DNA from: CAVQCA01 sp963710815
GTDB taxonomy: Bacteria; Pseudomonadota; Gammaproteobacteria; UBA9214
Length of the DNA stretch: 64,000 bases
NCBI GenBank assembly: GCA_963710815.1
Contig: CAVQCA010000082.1
Span: 1-64,000, forward strand
Reading direction: 5' to 3'
Shown here: piece by piece, positions 41,440 through 51,418 of the stretch
How positions within the stretch are numbered: position 1 is the stretch's first letter
Layout of the letters: each line of letters opens with the position of its first letter
Notes under the pieces: model-generated
The model's database searches: none
What the model was told of the DNA's origin: nothing
What the model saw: only the letters and a program-made list of their open reading frames with translations
Made by a program: the position numbers and the translations under genes

Positions 41440-42759
41440 CTATTTCGTCTGGGAATCCAGCCGGTATTCGACATAGGCCTCGTCGCGTAGACGGCGCAGC
41501 CACAGGAGCAGCTCTTCGTCGCCCTTGCGCCTGCGGAGCAACTGCCGTGCCCGGGAGCGTTTGAATTCCTCGGTGCTGTCGTGCTCGCGCCGACCCAGAA
41601 CCTGCAGTATGTGCCACCCGAATTCCGTTTTGAACGGCTGGCTGATCTGCCCCGTCGGAGTGCTGTTCATGACCTCCTCGAACTTGGGGACCAGGTCGCC
41701 CGGATTGACCCAGCCGAGATCCCCTCCCTTGGCGGCTGACAGGGTGTCCTGGGAATTGGACTTTGCCAGGGTGGCGAAATCCTCTCCGCCCTGCAGGCGG
41801 ATCTCGAGCTGATCCATGCGCGCCTTGACGGCTTCATTGGTGTGCACGGCATCCGTTTTGAGCAGGATATGGCGTACATGAGTCTGCTTGATGATGTGGC
41901 GCTCGTCGCCGCGCTGGGCGATCAGCTTGATGATGTGGAAGCCGCTTGGACTGCGTATCGGATCATGGATATCGCCCGGATGCATTTCCTTGATGGGGTC
42001 GACGAACAGGCTCGGTAACTGCCCGGCGCTGCGCCATCCCAGATCACCGCCCTCCAGCGCCGTCGGGGCATCGGATTCCGCGATTGCCGTCTGCGTGAAG
42101 TCCGCTCCGGCGCGCAGCTTCGCGACGATTTTATCGGCCCGCTGCTGGGCTTTTTTTATCTGTTCTTCGCTTGCCGCTTCCGGGGTGGCGATCAGGATAT
42201 GGGCGAGATGGTACTGGACGTTGCCGAGCTGGCTGGCTTTCAGACTCGCAAGCAGGTTATCCACCTCCTGATCGCTGATGTTGATGCGGTTTCCCACCAT
42301 CTGCTGGCGCAACTGGGCGATGGCGAGTTGATGGCGGATGTTCTCGCGGAAGTCCGCGTAGTTGAAACCTTCCCGCTCGAGAACGGCGCGGAAATCCGTC
42401 AATGAAACGCCATTCTCCTTGGCAATCTCCTGCATCTTCTTGTTCAGCGTGATGTCGTCGATCTTGATGCCATTGGACTCGGCGAGTTGCAACTGCAGGC
42501 GTTCCAGGATGAGCTTCTCCAAGACCTGTTTCTCGAGCACGGGCTTGGACGGCAACGGGGTATCCTTTGCCTTGAGTCGTGCGGAAACTTCCTTGACAGC
42601 GCTATCAAGCTCGCTTCTCAGGATCACATCGTCGTTGACGACTGCCACTATCTGGTTGAGTACTTGCCGTCCAGGCGCCTGGTTTTCGTCGGTCTGCGCC
42701 TTGAGGGCATGGAAGGACAATGCCAGGAGCAGGCCGATCAGGTAGGTTAGGCGCTTCAT
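41440..42759 (-). CDS. surA: Periplasmic peptidyl-prolyl isomerase and chaperone SurA
   Basis: Periplasmic chaperone for outer-membrane proteins including LptD. It has a signal peptide (KRLTYLIGLLLALSFHALKA), the SurA N-terminal domain (NQIVAVVNDDVILRSELDSA), and two parvulin domains around residues 180-275 and 290-385, each ending in a GW/HI motif (SGFHIIKLI and FGWHILQVLG). 439 residues. It lies 13 bases downstream of lptD, its main client. Confidence 0.96.
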   Translation of the reverse strand: MKRLTYLIGLLLALSFHALKAQTDENQAPGRQVLNQIVAVVNDDVILRSELDSAVKEVSARLKAKDTPLPSKPVLEKQVLEKLILERLQLQLAESNGIKIDDITLNKKMQEIAKENGVSLTDFRAVLEREGFNYADFRENIRHQLAIAQLRQQMVGNRINISDQEVDNLLASLKASQLGNVQYHLAHILIATPEAASEEQIKKAQQRADKIVAKLRAGADFTQTAIAESDAPTALEGGDLGWRSAGQLPSLFVDPIKEMHPGDIHDPIRSPSGFHIIKLIAQRGDERHIIKQTHVRHILLKTDAVHTNEAVKARMDQLEIRLQGGEDFATLAKSNSQDTLSAAKGGDLGWVNPGDLVPKFEEVMNSTPTGQISQPFKTEFGWHILQVLGRREHDSTEEFKRSRARQLLRRRKGDEELLLWLRRLRDEAYVEYRLDSQTK

Positions 42760-42772
42760 TCCCGCTTTTCCG

Positions 42773-45236
42773 TTAGTAACTTGATTCGTAGCCTAGGATA
42801 TCACGTCTTAGCAGGCTATCGACCTGGCTGCCGGTACTGGTCAACCCTTTCAGTTCAGCCTGGAGGTAGACGCCGTTGGTGAGATCGCCGCTCACGTTAT
42901 TGATATAACTCCGACCGACAAGTTGCAGCGCCCAGCAGCAGCTTTCATAACCGAAGCCGGCCAGCATATCCAGGGTTTTGCTGTCATCAAGCGAATAATT
43001 CCAGCGGCCTATCAGATGCCAGGCATCTCCCAGCGGCCACAGGAACGAGACGTCCGTCTGGTTCTGCAAGGAGCGGCGGTAGCGGTAGGAGAGATTCACC
43101 AGCTGGTGCTTGTCGGCGTGGTACTGGAGCAGCACGTCACCCCGGTTGGTGCGGGCGGCGCTTGGGTCCCACTGGATCTGGGTTGAGGTATCCCACTCGC
43201 GCGAAAGGGTCAGGCCGAATTCACCGATAAGGTCGGAGGTGTTGTCGTTGATGACAGGCTCGTCGGGCAGGGTCACCTTGAGGTTGCGGAAATAGACCAG
43301 CTGCCCCAGGCTGGCGCGCAGCCGCTGTACGCCGCTCGCCGGGTCGAGCACACGTGTTGTGAGCGCTACCGCGAGCTGATTGGCATCCCCGATGCGGTCC
43401 GGACCACTGAAGCGGTTATTCTGAAACAGCTGCCAGAAGTTGAAGTCGTTCTCTCCGGTATCGAACACCGGAATATCATCCTGCTTCTTGTACGGGACAT
43501 ACAGATAGTAAAGGCGGGGTTCCAGCGTCTGCATATACTCCGCGCCCCTCCACTGGAAGTCACGGTCGAAGAACATGCCCGTGTCCACGTCGACTACCGC
43601 CATGGTCCGCCGGGGGTTATTCGGGTTACCGGCTTGCTGATCGTTCAGCTCATAGAAGGTTTCACGCAGGCCGATCGACGGTTTGATGTAATATGACTGG
43701 CGTTCGAATGGCAGGGTCAGTCGCGGCAGCATATCGACGCGGGTGCCCGAGACCGCCTTGTCCTTTTCGAATTGCGTCACTTCGGAATCCACGTTGAAAC
43801 TCAAGCCGAGCAGTTTCTGCGCCGGCGCGGCGTTGAAGCGCACCCTGGGCAGTTCCATGTACGGCCGGTTCGCTACCGCCACGGCCGGGTCGACGGTCTG
43901 AAAATTGAGTACCCGCGTGTCCAGGGTCCAGCGGTTGCCATAGTAAGTGGCTTGCGCCTTCCTTTGGAGGAAGGAACCGCTGGACTGCACCAGAGTATTT
44001 CCCAGATCCCGGAAATAATCCTTGTCGGAGACATTGCTGGCATTGATCTGCGTGGTCAGACGGGGCAGGGGGTTGCCATTGTCCTCGAACGACACCAGGC
44101 TGCGGGACTTGTTGTCGTACTTGCTGTCCGAAGGCAGGTATTCGGCCCTCAGCATGCCGCTGTCATGCCGATGAAGGTAGCGGAACTCCGTAGCCAGCAT
44201 GACGCCGCGGTCGCTCATGATGCGCGGCTCCAGTGTTGCGTCATAGTTGGGCGCGATATTCCAGTAGTACGGTACGCTGATATCCAGACCGGTCTGCTGG
44301 GAAGCGCCGATCTTCGGGATCAGCAAGCCGGAGCGGCGTCGTTTGTCGATCGGGAAACTGAGATAGGGCGTGTACAGGACCGGTACGTTTTTCAGATTCA
44401 TCCAGGCGTGATGGGCAATACCCGTGCCGGTTTCCCTGTCGATGTCGAATTCCCGGGCGGAGATCAGCCAGTCATGTATTCCCTGGCGCGCAGGTCGTAT
44501 AGTTGGCCTGATCGAGTTGCTCGTGCTGGGGGTCCAGTATGTGGACGACCTCTGCCTGGCCGCGCCCGTGCCGTTCCGGCAGTGAGTAGTCAACCTGGTA
44601 CAGCGTGCCCCGCTTTTCATCGGGGTAGTACTGGCCATGAGCTCCGTTGGCGTACAGGCCAGGTCCTGCATAGCGCAGATTACCCCGGGCATCGACCGCA
44701 CCATTGTCGAGGTTGTAGGTGATGGTGTCCGCGGTGAGTTTCTGCTGGCCGTACAGGACCACGGCGTTGCCGCGCAGGGTATAGATCTTCTGGTCGACGG
44801 TTTCCGCTGTGTCGCCATACAGGTTGATACGGGAGTCATCTCCGCTGCCGGTTGTCGCCGTTGGGACCAAAGCGGGGGCGGGCGGGCAAAGCTTCCAGCG
44901 CTCATCGACCGGCGCCGTCATTTCCGCGCTCGACCGGGGTGTCCTTGCTGCAGCCGGGACAGACGGTTGGGGTGGTCGTTTCTGATCCTGTGTCCCGGCG
45001 CCGGCCGCAGCTGGGCTTGCCCCGGGTTTGCCGCCCTTCCCCGTGGCCGATGCGGCGGGGGCAGTAAGGGTGGTCGGTTTGACGGTCGGCGTGTCATTGG
45101 CGTCATGGCAGCTCCAGACGCTGTCTTCGTCGGCGCCGCAGCGCCATTGCACGGCACCGGCCGCCGGCGCCAGTGCCGTGAGCAGCAGCAGAGTCAAAAC
45201 GATAGGCACGGGCCGGTGGCGCATCACGAAATACAT
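42773..45236 (-). CDS. lptD: LPS-assembly protein LptD, frameshifted
   Basis: Outer-membrane translocon that inserts LPS. The N-terminal part has a signal (PIVLTLLLLTALAPAAGAV), a Pro/Ala-rich linker and an OstA jellyroll (LRGNAVVLYGQQKLTADTIT). The barrel part has VLYTPYLSFPIDKRRRSGLL and ends YLQAELKGLTSTGSQ and GYESSY. The frame changes at about 44477, where one extra base separates YTTCAPGN from HDWLISAREFDIDRETG. Both halves are strongly conserved and lptD is essential, so a sequence error is the sensible reading. Repaired length is about 820 residues. Start 45236 or 45224. Confidence 0.92.
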
Positions 45237-45501
45237 CCTGGTGATAGGTACTGCTTTGTCTGCCCAGGTGCGGGTCTTTGTACGGATTGGTGCTGGCGAG
45301 CGCCACGTAAAATCGCATAGAATGGCGAGCCGTTCAAATGTTTTTGATGCCCGTATCGCCCGGTGAGAGCGCCGCCCGGCATGTCTCCGGGTGTGCTCGT
45401 GGCGCTGAGGACGCGATCCGTGCCGATCTGCACGGACGGACTGGCGCTTATCCACCGGGGAATGTGAACCTGGACTCCATGCGAGCCCGCAGACCGGCGC
45501 C

Positions 45502-46497
45502 ATGCCTGATAGACTCAAGTTGCTGAAACAATGGCTGGAGGACGAACTCGACTTCGGCGAGTACAACCTCAAGCCGGCTTCCTCCGATGCCAGCTTCCGG
45601 CGTTATTTCCGGCTGACACACGACGGTTCCAGCTTCATCATCATGGACGCCCCGCCGGAGAAGGAAAACACGCGTTCCTTCGTCACAGTTGCCAGACTAT
45701 TGCTCGGTGCCGGCGTGAATGTTCCCGAAATTCTCGATGAGAGCCCCGATCTGGGGTTTCTGCTGCTTTCCGATTTGGGCAGCCGGCTATATCTCGATGA
45801 TCTGAACGACATGACCGTGGAGCGTCTCTACGGCGACGCCCTGGCTGCGCTCGCCGCCATTCAGGCCTGCGCGCCGGTCAACGGCGTCCTGCCCGAGTAT
45901 GACCACGCGCTGTTGATGCGTGAAATGGCCCTGTTCCGCGACTGGCTGGTGGGGACGCATCTCGGCATCATACCGAACGAGGCGCAATCCGCCCTGCTTG
46001 AACGCTCCTTTGCCCTGCTGGCGGAGAACGCCCTCGGCCAGCCCCGGGTGTGCGTGCACCGCGACTACCACTCGCGCAACCTGATGGTGACCCGACGCAA
46101 CAGCCCCGGCATCCTGGATTTCCAGGACGCCGTGGTCGGGCCGGTGACCTATGACCTGGTTTCGCTGCTGCGCGACTGCTACATCGCCTGGCCACGGGCC
46201 CGCGTCGAGGTATGGGCGCTCGGCTACCAGGAACTGGCGCTGCAGTCCGGCATATTGCGCGAGGAACACGCGGATCCGGAGCAGTTTCTGCGCTGGTTCG
46301 ATCTCATGGGCGTGCAGCGCCATCTCAAGGCCGCCGGCATCTTCGCGCGGCTCAATCACCGCGACGGCAAACCGGGCTACCTGAACGACGTTCCGCGTAC
46401 CCTGGGCTATGTGCTCGATGTCGCCCGGCGCCATGGGGAAATCGCGAGTCTGGGGGAATTCATCGAGTCGGAGGTGCTGCCCCGGCTGCAGGGGTAG
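45502..46497 (+). CDS. amgK: N-acetylmuramate/N-acetylglucosamine kinase (aminoglycoside phosphotransferase fold)
   Basis: A 331-residue APH-fold kinase that phosphorylates MurNAc at the anomeric position in peptidoglycan recycling. Kinase motifs are RVCVHRDYHSRNLMV (catalytic Asp) and PGILDFQDAVVGPVTYDLVS. The N-terminal LKPASSDASFRRYFRL is the usual AmgK start. Immediately followed by murU, and divergent from lptD, the arrangement described in pseudomonads for the MurNAc salvage route that bypasses de novo MurA. Confidence 0.93.
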   Translation: MPDRLKLLKQWLEDELDFGEYNLKPASSDASFRRYFRLTHDGSSFIIMDAPPEKENTRSFVTVARLLLGAGVNVPEILDESPDLGFLLLSDLGSRLYLDDLNDMTVERLYGDALAALAAIQACAPVNGVLPEYDHALLMREMALFRDWLVGTHLGIIPNEAQSALLERSFALLAENALGQPRVCVHRDYHSRNLMVTRRNSPGILDFQDAVVGPVTYDLVSLLRDCYIAWPRARVEVWALGYQELALQSGILREEHADPEQFLRWFDLMGVQRHLKAAGIFARLNHRDGKPGYLNDVPRTLGYVLDVARRHGEIASLGEFIESEVLPRLQG

Positions 46498-46549
46498 CCT
46501 CGTGCGCCAGCTGGCGGGTTCCGGGGACCGGGATGCTATCCTTGGCGCC

Positions 46550-47222
46550 ATGAAAGCCATGCTACTTGCCGCCGGTCGCGGCGAACGGATGCGACCGCTC
46601 ACCGATCACACCCCCAAGCCGCTGCTGCGGGTTGCTGGCCAAACCCTGATCGGGCGCCACATCGAAGCGCTGGCCCGCGCCGGTATCCGCGAGCTGGTAG
46701 TCAACCATGCCCACCTCGGCGCGCAACTGCTGGCGGTTCTGCGCGACGGGTCGGATTATGGTGTGCATATCGAATACTCGGCGGAACCGCCGGGCGCGCT
46801 GGAAACCGGCGGCGGCATCTTTCACGCCCTGCCGCTGCTTGACGGGGCACCGTTCCTGGTGGTCAATGCCGATATCTGGACCGATTTCGATTTTGCCGCG
46901 CTGCCGCGCCAGCCCGAGAGCCTGGCGCACCTCGTACTGGTCGACAATCCCGGGCATCACCCGACGGGGGATTTCGCGCTGGAGGACGGCCGGGTTCACG
47001 AGAACGGTCCCGAGTCGGATGACCTTCAGCGGCATCGGCGTGTACCGACCCGACCTGTTCGCGGGCAGCCCGGAAGGAGCATTTCCCCTGGCCCCGCTGT
47101 TGCGTCGCGCCATGGCGGCGGGGCAGGTGAGCGGTGAACGCTACACAGGCGCCTGGTTCGACATCGGTACACCGGAACGGCTCGCGGCCGTGAACCGTTG
47201 GGTCGCGTGGTCAACGCGGTGA
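46550..47222 (+). CDS. murU: N-acetylmuramate alpha-1-phosphate uridylyltransferase, frameshifted
   Basis: Makes UDP-MurNAc from MurNAc-1-phosphate, completing the AmgK pathway. The nucleotidyltransferase signature MLLAAGRGERMRPLTDHTPK and the VVNADIWTDFDF metal site are in the first frame. RMTFSGIGVYRPDLF and YTGAWFDIGTPERLAAVNRW are in the second. One extra base near 47015 (GAG-T-CGG) accounts for it. Repaired length is about 223 residues. The next gene starts 39 bases on. Confidence 0.9.
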
Positions 47223-47260
47223 CGCGCCCCGCTCCGTCGAGGGTCCGGCCGGGTAAAGTC

Positions 47261-48733
47261 ATGGGGCAGGAAATCGAGCATACGCACTTCACCCGCGCCG
47301 ATTTCACGGATTATGCAGACTGCCTTCGCCGGGAAACCGAACTGCTGGATGCCTGGTTCCGGGAAGCGGCGTTCTCCCCGCGCGACCGTATGGGAGGGTT
47401 CGAGCTTGAGGCCTGGCTGATCGACGCCGACGCCCGCCCGGCGCCGGTGAACGCGGCGTTTCTGCAACGGCTCGACGATCCCATGGTGGTGCCCGAACTG
47501 GCACGCTTCAACGTCGAGTTGAACGATCATCCGCAGCACCTGTGGGGTTCGGCGCTCAGCCGGTTCGAGGCGAGCCTGGGTGCGACCTGGAAGAAATGCG
47601 CTCGGGTGGCGGCGGAGCTGGATGCGCGGCTGCTGATGATCGGTATCCTGCCGACATTGCGTCAGGAGGATCTGACGCAGGCCAATATGTCGGATCTGCG
47701 GCGTTACCGGGCCCTCAACGAGCAGGTATTGCGGCTGCGGGAAGGGCGGCCGCTGGAACTGGATATCCAGGGACGGGAACGCCTGAAGACCGTGCATGGC
47801 GATGTCATGCTCGAATCCGCGACCACCTCCTTCCAGCTGCATCTCAAGGTGCATCCCCGTCACGCGGTGCGCGCCTACAATGCCGCACAGGTCCTGTCGG
47901 CGCCGATGGTGGCGATGTCGGCGAACTCCCCCTTCCTGTTCGGCCATGACCTGTGGGACGAGACCCGCATCCCGCTGTTCGAGCAGTCCGTGGCCGTTGG
48001 CGGCTTTGCGGGCGCGAGTCACGGACCGTTGCGCCGCGTGACCTTCGGCTCGGGCTATGCGCGCAGTTCCCTGTATGAATGTTTTCTGGAGAACCAGCAG
48101 CACTACCCGGTGCTGCTGCCAATGCGCTTCAACGAGGGTGTGGAGCGGATGGCGCACCTGCGGCTGCACAACGGTACCATCTGGCGCTGGAACCGCCCCC
48201 TGATCGGTTTCGACTATGACGGTATCCCGCACCTGCGCATCGAACACCGCGTGGCACCGGGCGGCCCGACGGTTGCCGATGTGATCGCCAACGCCGCATT
48301 CTTCTTCGGCCTGATGCAGGCGCTGATTAGCCTGGACACTCCGATCGAGACACGGATTGCCTTTTCGCAGGCGCGTGATAACTTCTATGCCGCCGCTCGT
48401 CAGGGATTGAATGCGCCGGTGACCTGGTGCGATGCGCGCCGCGGTACGCTGCGCACCCTGTTGCTGGATGAACTGCTGCCACTGGCGCGGCGCGGCCTGG
48501 CGTCACTCGAAATCGACGCGGCGGACAGCGAACACTACCTGGGTATCATCGAGGCGCGCGCGCGCCGGGCCGCGACCGGCGCGGACTGGCAGCGTGCCTG
48601 GGTCGCACGGCATGGTGCGGACACGGCGGCGTTGACTGAGGCTTACACCCGGCGCCAGCAGGAGGGCCGGCCGGTGCATGAATGGGATGTCGACTTTGCG
48701 CGGTATGCTGAACGAAATCGAAACTCTGCCTGA
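47261..48733 (+). CDS. Glutamate-cysteine ligase family (GCS2-type) carboxylate-amine ligase
   Basis: About 490 residues of the GCS2/GshA-like glutamine-synthetase-fold ligase superfamily. Recognisable are the metal/ATP strands MGGFELEAWLIDADARPAP and LARFNVELNDHPQHL, SFQLHLKVHPRHAVRAYN, and IPHLRIEHRVAPGGPTVADV. It is not a canonical GshA by length or motif details, so the substrates are unknown; an amide-bond-forming reaction is expected. Its 3' end overlaps the M14-type deacylase gene, implying a coupled pair that builds and trims, or edits, an amide product. Confidence 0.82.
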   Translation: MGQEIEHTHFTRADFTDYADCLRRETELLDAWFREAAFSPRDRMGGFELEAWLIDADARPAPVNAAFLQRLDDPMVVPELARFNVELNDHPQHLWGSALSRFEASLGATWKKCARVAAELDARLLMIGILPTLRQEDLTQANMSDLRRYRALNEQVLRLREGRPLELDIQGRERLKTVHGDVMLESATTSFQLHLKVHPRHAVRAYNAAQVLSAPMVAMSANSPFLFGHDLWDETRIPLFEQSVAVGGFAGASHGPLRRVTFGSGYARSSLYECFLENQQHYPVLLPMRFNEGVERMAHLRLHNGTIWRWNRPLIGFDYDGIPHLRIEHRVAPGGPTVADVIANAAFFFGLMQALISLDTPIETRIAFSQARDNFYAAARQGLNAPVTWCDARRGTLRTLLLDELLPLARRGLASLEIDAADSEHYLGIIEARARRAATGADWQRAWVARHGADTAALTEAYTRRQQEGRPVHEWDVDFARYAERNRNSA

Positions 48734-49721
48734 CGGTCTGATCGAAGCTCGCGTGGAGGATCTCCACGACCTGCTCGGCGGACCCACGCTGATCCATCTG
48801 CAGGGCCGGCAGCCGGAGCCGCTGTTCGTCAGCGTGTTGCTGCATGGCAACGAGGATGCCGGCTTCCTCGCCGTCCAGTCGCTGCTGCGCGCCTATGCAT
48901 CGCGGGAACTACCCCGGGCGCTGTCGCTATTCATCGGCAATGTAAGCGCGGCCAGCGTCAGGCAGCGGTGCCTGGACGGCCAGCCCGACTACAATCGCAT
49001 CTGGCCGGGCACCGGGAGTCCGGAGTTGCCCGAGGCGCGTATGATGCGGCGACTGGTCGATTCCCTGCGCGCGCGCCACGCCTTCGCGAGCATCGACGTG
49101 CACAACAATACCGGCATCAATCCGCACTATGCCTGTATCAACCGCATAGACAACCGCTTCCTGCACCTCGCCGCGCTGTTCAGCCGTACGGTCGTGTATT
49201 TCATCCGGCCGTTGGGAGTGCAGTCCATGGCCATGTCGGATGTGTGTCCCGCGATCACCATCGAGTGTGGCAAGCCGGGGCAGGAATACGGCATGGAGCA
49301 TGCCCGCGATTTCCTCGATGCCTGCCTGCGCCTGCACGATATCCCCGTCCACCCCGTGCCCCCGCACGACGTGGATCTCTACCACACCGTCGCGACGGTG
49401 AAGATCCCGGCAGCGGTCAGTTTTGCCTTCGAACAGGGGAACGTGGATCTGCGCCTGGTCGAGGGCATCGATCACCTCAATTTCCGCGAGCTGCCGGCGA
49501 ATACCGTACTGGGCTGGGTGCGCGAAGGTATGGCGCTGCGGCTCGATGTCAGCGATGACCACGGTCGCGACGTTCATGACCGATACCTGCGGGTTGAACA
49601 CGGTACCCTTCTGACCAAAAGCGCCTTCATGCCGTCCATGTTTACCCTGGACGAGACGGTCATCCGCCAGGATTGCCTTTGCTATCTGATGGAGCGTATG
49701 CCTGCTGAAGTGGCGCGTTGA
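48687..49721 (+). CDS. M14-family zinc deacylase/carboxypeptidase (AstE/AspA-like)
   Basis: A roughly 344-residue protein of the succinylglutamate desuccinylase/aspartoacylase group. Zinc ligands are in VLLHGNEDAGFLAVQSL (HxxE) and ASIDVHNNTGINPHYACI (His); the general-base Glu is in AITIECGKPGQEYG. The substrate is not predictable. Possible starts are 48687 and 48708; both overlap the end of the GCS2-type gene. Followed by a gap of nearly 500 bases. Confidence 0.82.
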   Translation: MSTLRGMLNEIETLPDGLIEARVEDLHDLLGGPTLIHLQGRQPEPLFVSVLLHGNEDAGFLAVQSLLRAYASRELPRALSLFIGNVSAASVRQRCLDGQPDYNRIWPGTGSPELPEARMMRRLVDSLRARHAFASIDVHNNTGINPHYACINRIDNRFLHLAALFSRTVVYFIRPLGVQSMAMSDVCPAITIECGKPGQEYGMEHARDFLDACLRLHDIPVHPVPPHDVDLYHTVATVKIPAAVSFAFEQGNVDLRLVEGIDHLNFRELPANTVLGWVREGMALRLDVSDDHGRDVHDRYLRVEHGTLLTKSAFMPSMFTLDETVIRQDCLCYLMERMPAEVAR

Positions 49722-50213
49722 GCCGTTCACCCTTGTGTCGTTGTCCAACGGCCTTGCCTGAAGCGCATCGCCTGGTCACTCGACCGGATACCGGGGATCT
49801 CATGATGGGGAGGTGGATTACAACTTGCTGTCACACCGTTCATTGGCAGGCTTAATGTGATGTCCGCAACGGGTAAACCGCCGATGCGGCAAGTAGCCGT
49901 CTCCAATTGACGACATAGGTAGAAACCACGATGTTCAGTGGTGATTATCTGCATACAATCTAATCATCTACGGCAGGTCATTGATGAATATTGCATTTAT
50001 TGTTGAGCATGGCAGTATGCCGGTATTCTGGCGCCAACTGCCTGATTGTTATGGCAGTGTACTATCCGCGGTCTGCCCAGACACAGTGACGGGATGTCAT
50101 GTCGTCATCGAGCCGCGGACGCCCGGATGGGATGGCGGCCAATGAAGGCCCGATCCAGTGTGGGTATCAGGTGTTCAGATCAGTTCACGGGGATAACCAA
50201 CAAGAGGTAAGGC
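49722..50213. other. Gene-free gap between the M14-type deacylase and DUF2726 genes
   Basis: About 490 bases with no supported gene. A 53-codon frame at 49984-50145 (MNIAFIVEHGSMPVFWRQLP) is open but has no Shine-Dalgarno or recognised similarity. GC content is visibly lower than in the flanking genes. An AAGAGG precedes the next start. Confidence 0.4.
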
Positions 50214-50729
50214 ATGGGCTGGGTGATCGCATTGGTTCTCATCGCTGGCGTCGTTGCACTCGATGTCGCAATGCTGAATAACGCCAACGTGGATGAAATA
50301 CCGGATGCGTCTTATGCGCGATCGGTGAATTTGTTCAATCCGGCCGAGCGGTCGTTTCTGCAGGTTCTCGATCAGGTCGTGGGCGGCAATGCCAGGATCT
50401 TCGGAAAGGTATGTGTCGCGGATGTCGTGGTGCCCGGGGAAGGCGTGACAGTGAATGGCTGGAAGAAGGCGTACCGTAAGGTTTCCGGCTCCCGTTTCGA
50501 TTTTGTGTTGTGCGACCGGAATGATCTGTCGGTTATCTGCGCCATCGCCCTCGAGCACGGTAACCGCCATCTGAGGGGAAAGTCGCATTCGACTGCCACT
50601 CTGAGCGAGGTCTGTCATGCGGCCGGTGTCCCGCTGATTCACGTTCCCGCAAGGATCGCTGCCGCCAGCGATGAGGTCAGGAAACTCCTGGCGCCGCATC
50701 TTGGTCCGTACCCGTCGACAGACTCCTAG
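50214..50729 (+). CDS. DUF2726 domain protein with N-terminal membrane anchor
   Basis: A 171-residue protein with one N-terminal helix (GWVIALVLIAGVVALDVAML) followed by a DUF2726 domain: LFNPAERSFLQVLDQVVGGN, FDFVLCDRNDLSVICAIALE and the VCHAAGVPLIHVPA block. The fold resembles restriction-endonuclease-like nucleases (the LCDRNDLSVICAIALEH part), but activity is unproven. It is convergent with bcsS with no gap. Confidence 0.82.
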   Translation: MGWVIALVLIAGVVALDVAMLNNANVDEIPDASYARSVNLFNPAERSFLQVLDQVVGGNARIFGKVCVADVVVPGEGVTVNGWKKAYRKVSGSRFDFVLCDRNDLSVICAIALEHGNRHLRGKSHSTATLSEVCHAAGVPLIHVPARIAAASDEVRKLLAPHLGPYPSTDS

Positions 50730-51418
50730 AAATCTCGCGCCAGTTCGAAGCCGATGTAACCGGAGAGATTCTGACCGCTGGTTTTTCTGGCGCCTGCCTT
50801 GAAGCCCAGCGATGTATGTGGCGCCGGCTCGAAGCCGAGCACCACGAGGCCGGCCTGCCAGGCGGTGTAGTCATGGTTGCCGTGGAAAATGGCCTCCACG
50901 CCGATCTCGTGGTGGCCGTAAACTGTCCTGGTCAGTCGCCCGCGTGTCCAGTAGGAAGCCGTGCCGGTGGTGTAGCTCGCAATGCCGTTGGCGCGCCAGC
51001 GTTCCTCGAATTTGCTCTCGGCCTGCAGGCTCAGATTCATGCCCCATTGCGCGCCGCGCACATCGCTTTCGGGGTCATCGGGCGAGAGGTTGGTGTTGCG
51101 GTAGACGGGACCGGCATAGACGCTGAAGGATCCCGGTTCGCCTGACCTGGCATAGCCCAGTGCCACGGCGGCGCCCGGGGCTTTCGCCGTTACGGTCCGG
51201 TTGCCGTTGTCGTATTCATAGCGCAACCAGTCGACCCAGTAACGCTGTACGAATCCGTTGCCGAGATCGCTGCCGGGGAAGGGCGCGAGCAGGCCGGCGT
51301 AATAGTAGCCATTGTCGCCGCCGTACTCCGCCCCGGCGAGCGCCAGCTTGCCATCCGCCCGTGCCTGCGTGCCCGTTGCAAGCATCAGGCACAACAGAAA
51401 AAGCCGGGCCGGGCTCAC
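50726..51418 (-). CDS. bcsS: Cellulose biosynthesis protein BcsS-like (outer-membrane barrel)
   Basis: A 230-residue exported protein with a signal (ARLFLLCLMLATGTQARA) and alternating beta strands ending in an aromatic C-terminal FELARDF, suggesting an outer-membrane barrel. The blocks LALAGAEYGGDNGYYYAGLL, YHxxGVEA-like HHEIGVEAIFHGNHDY and GYIGFELARDF match the BcsS family linked to bacterial cellulose genes. Its start overlaps the end of bcsA by four bases, supporting the assignment. Confidence 0.78.
   Translation of the reverse strand: MSPARLFLLCLMLATGTQARADGKLALAGAEYGGDNGYYYAGLLAPFPGSDLGNGFVQRYWVDWLRYEYDNGNRTVTAKAPGAAVALGYARSGEPGSFSVYAGPVYRNTNLSPDDPESDVRGAQWGMNLSLQAESKFEERWRANGIASYTTGTASYWTRGRLTRTVYGHHEIGVEAIFHGNHDYTAWQAGLVVLGFEPAPHTSLGFKAGARKTSGQNLSGYIGFELARDF

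Noticed and set aside
49984..50145. 53-codon frame in the 49.7-50.2 kb gap
   Set aside because: No Shine-Dalgarno, no recognised similarity; kept only as a note.
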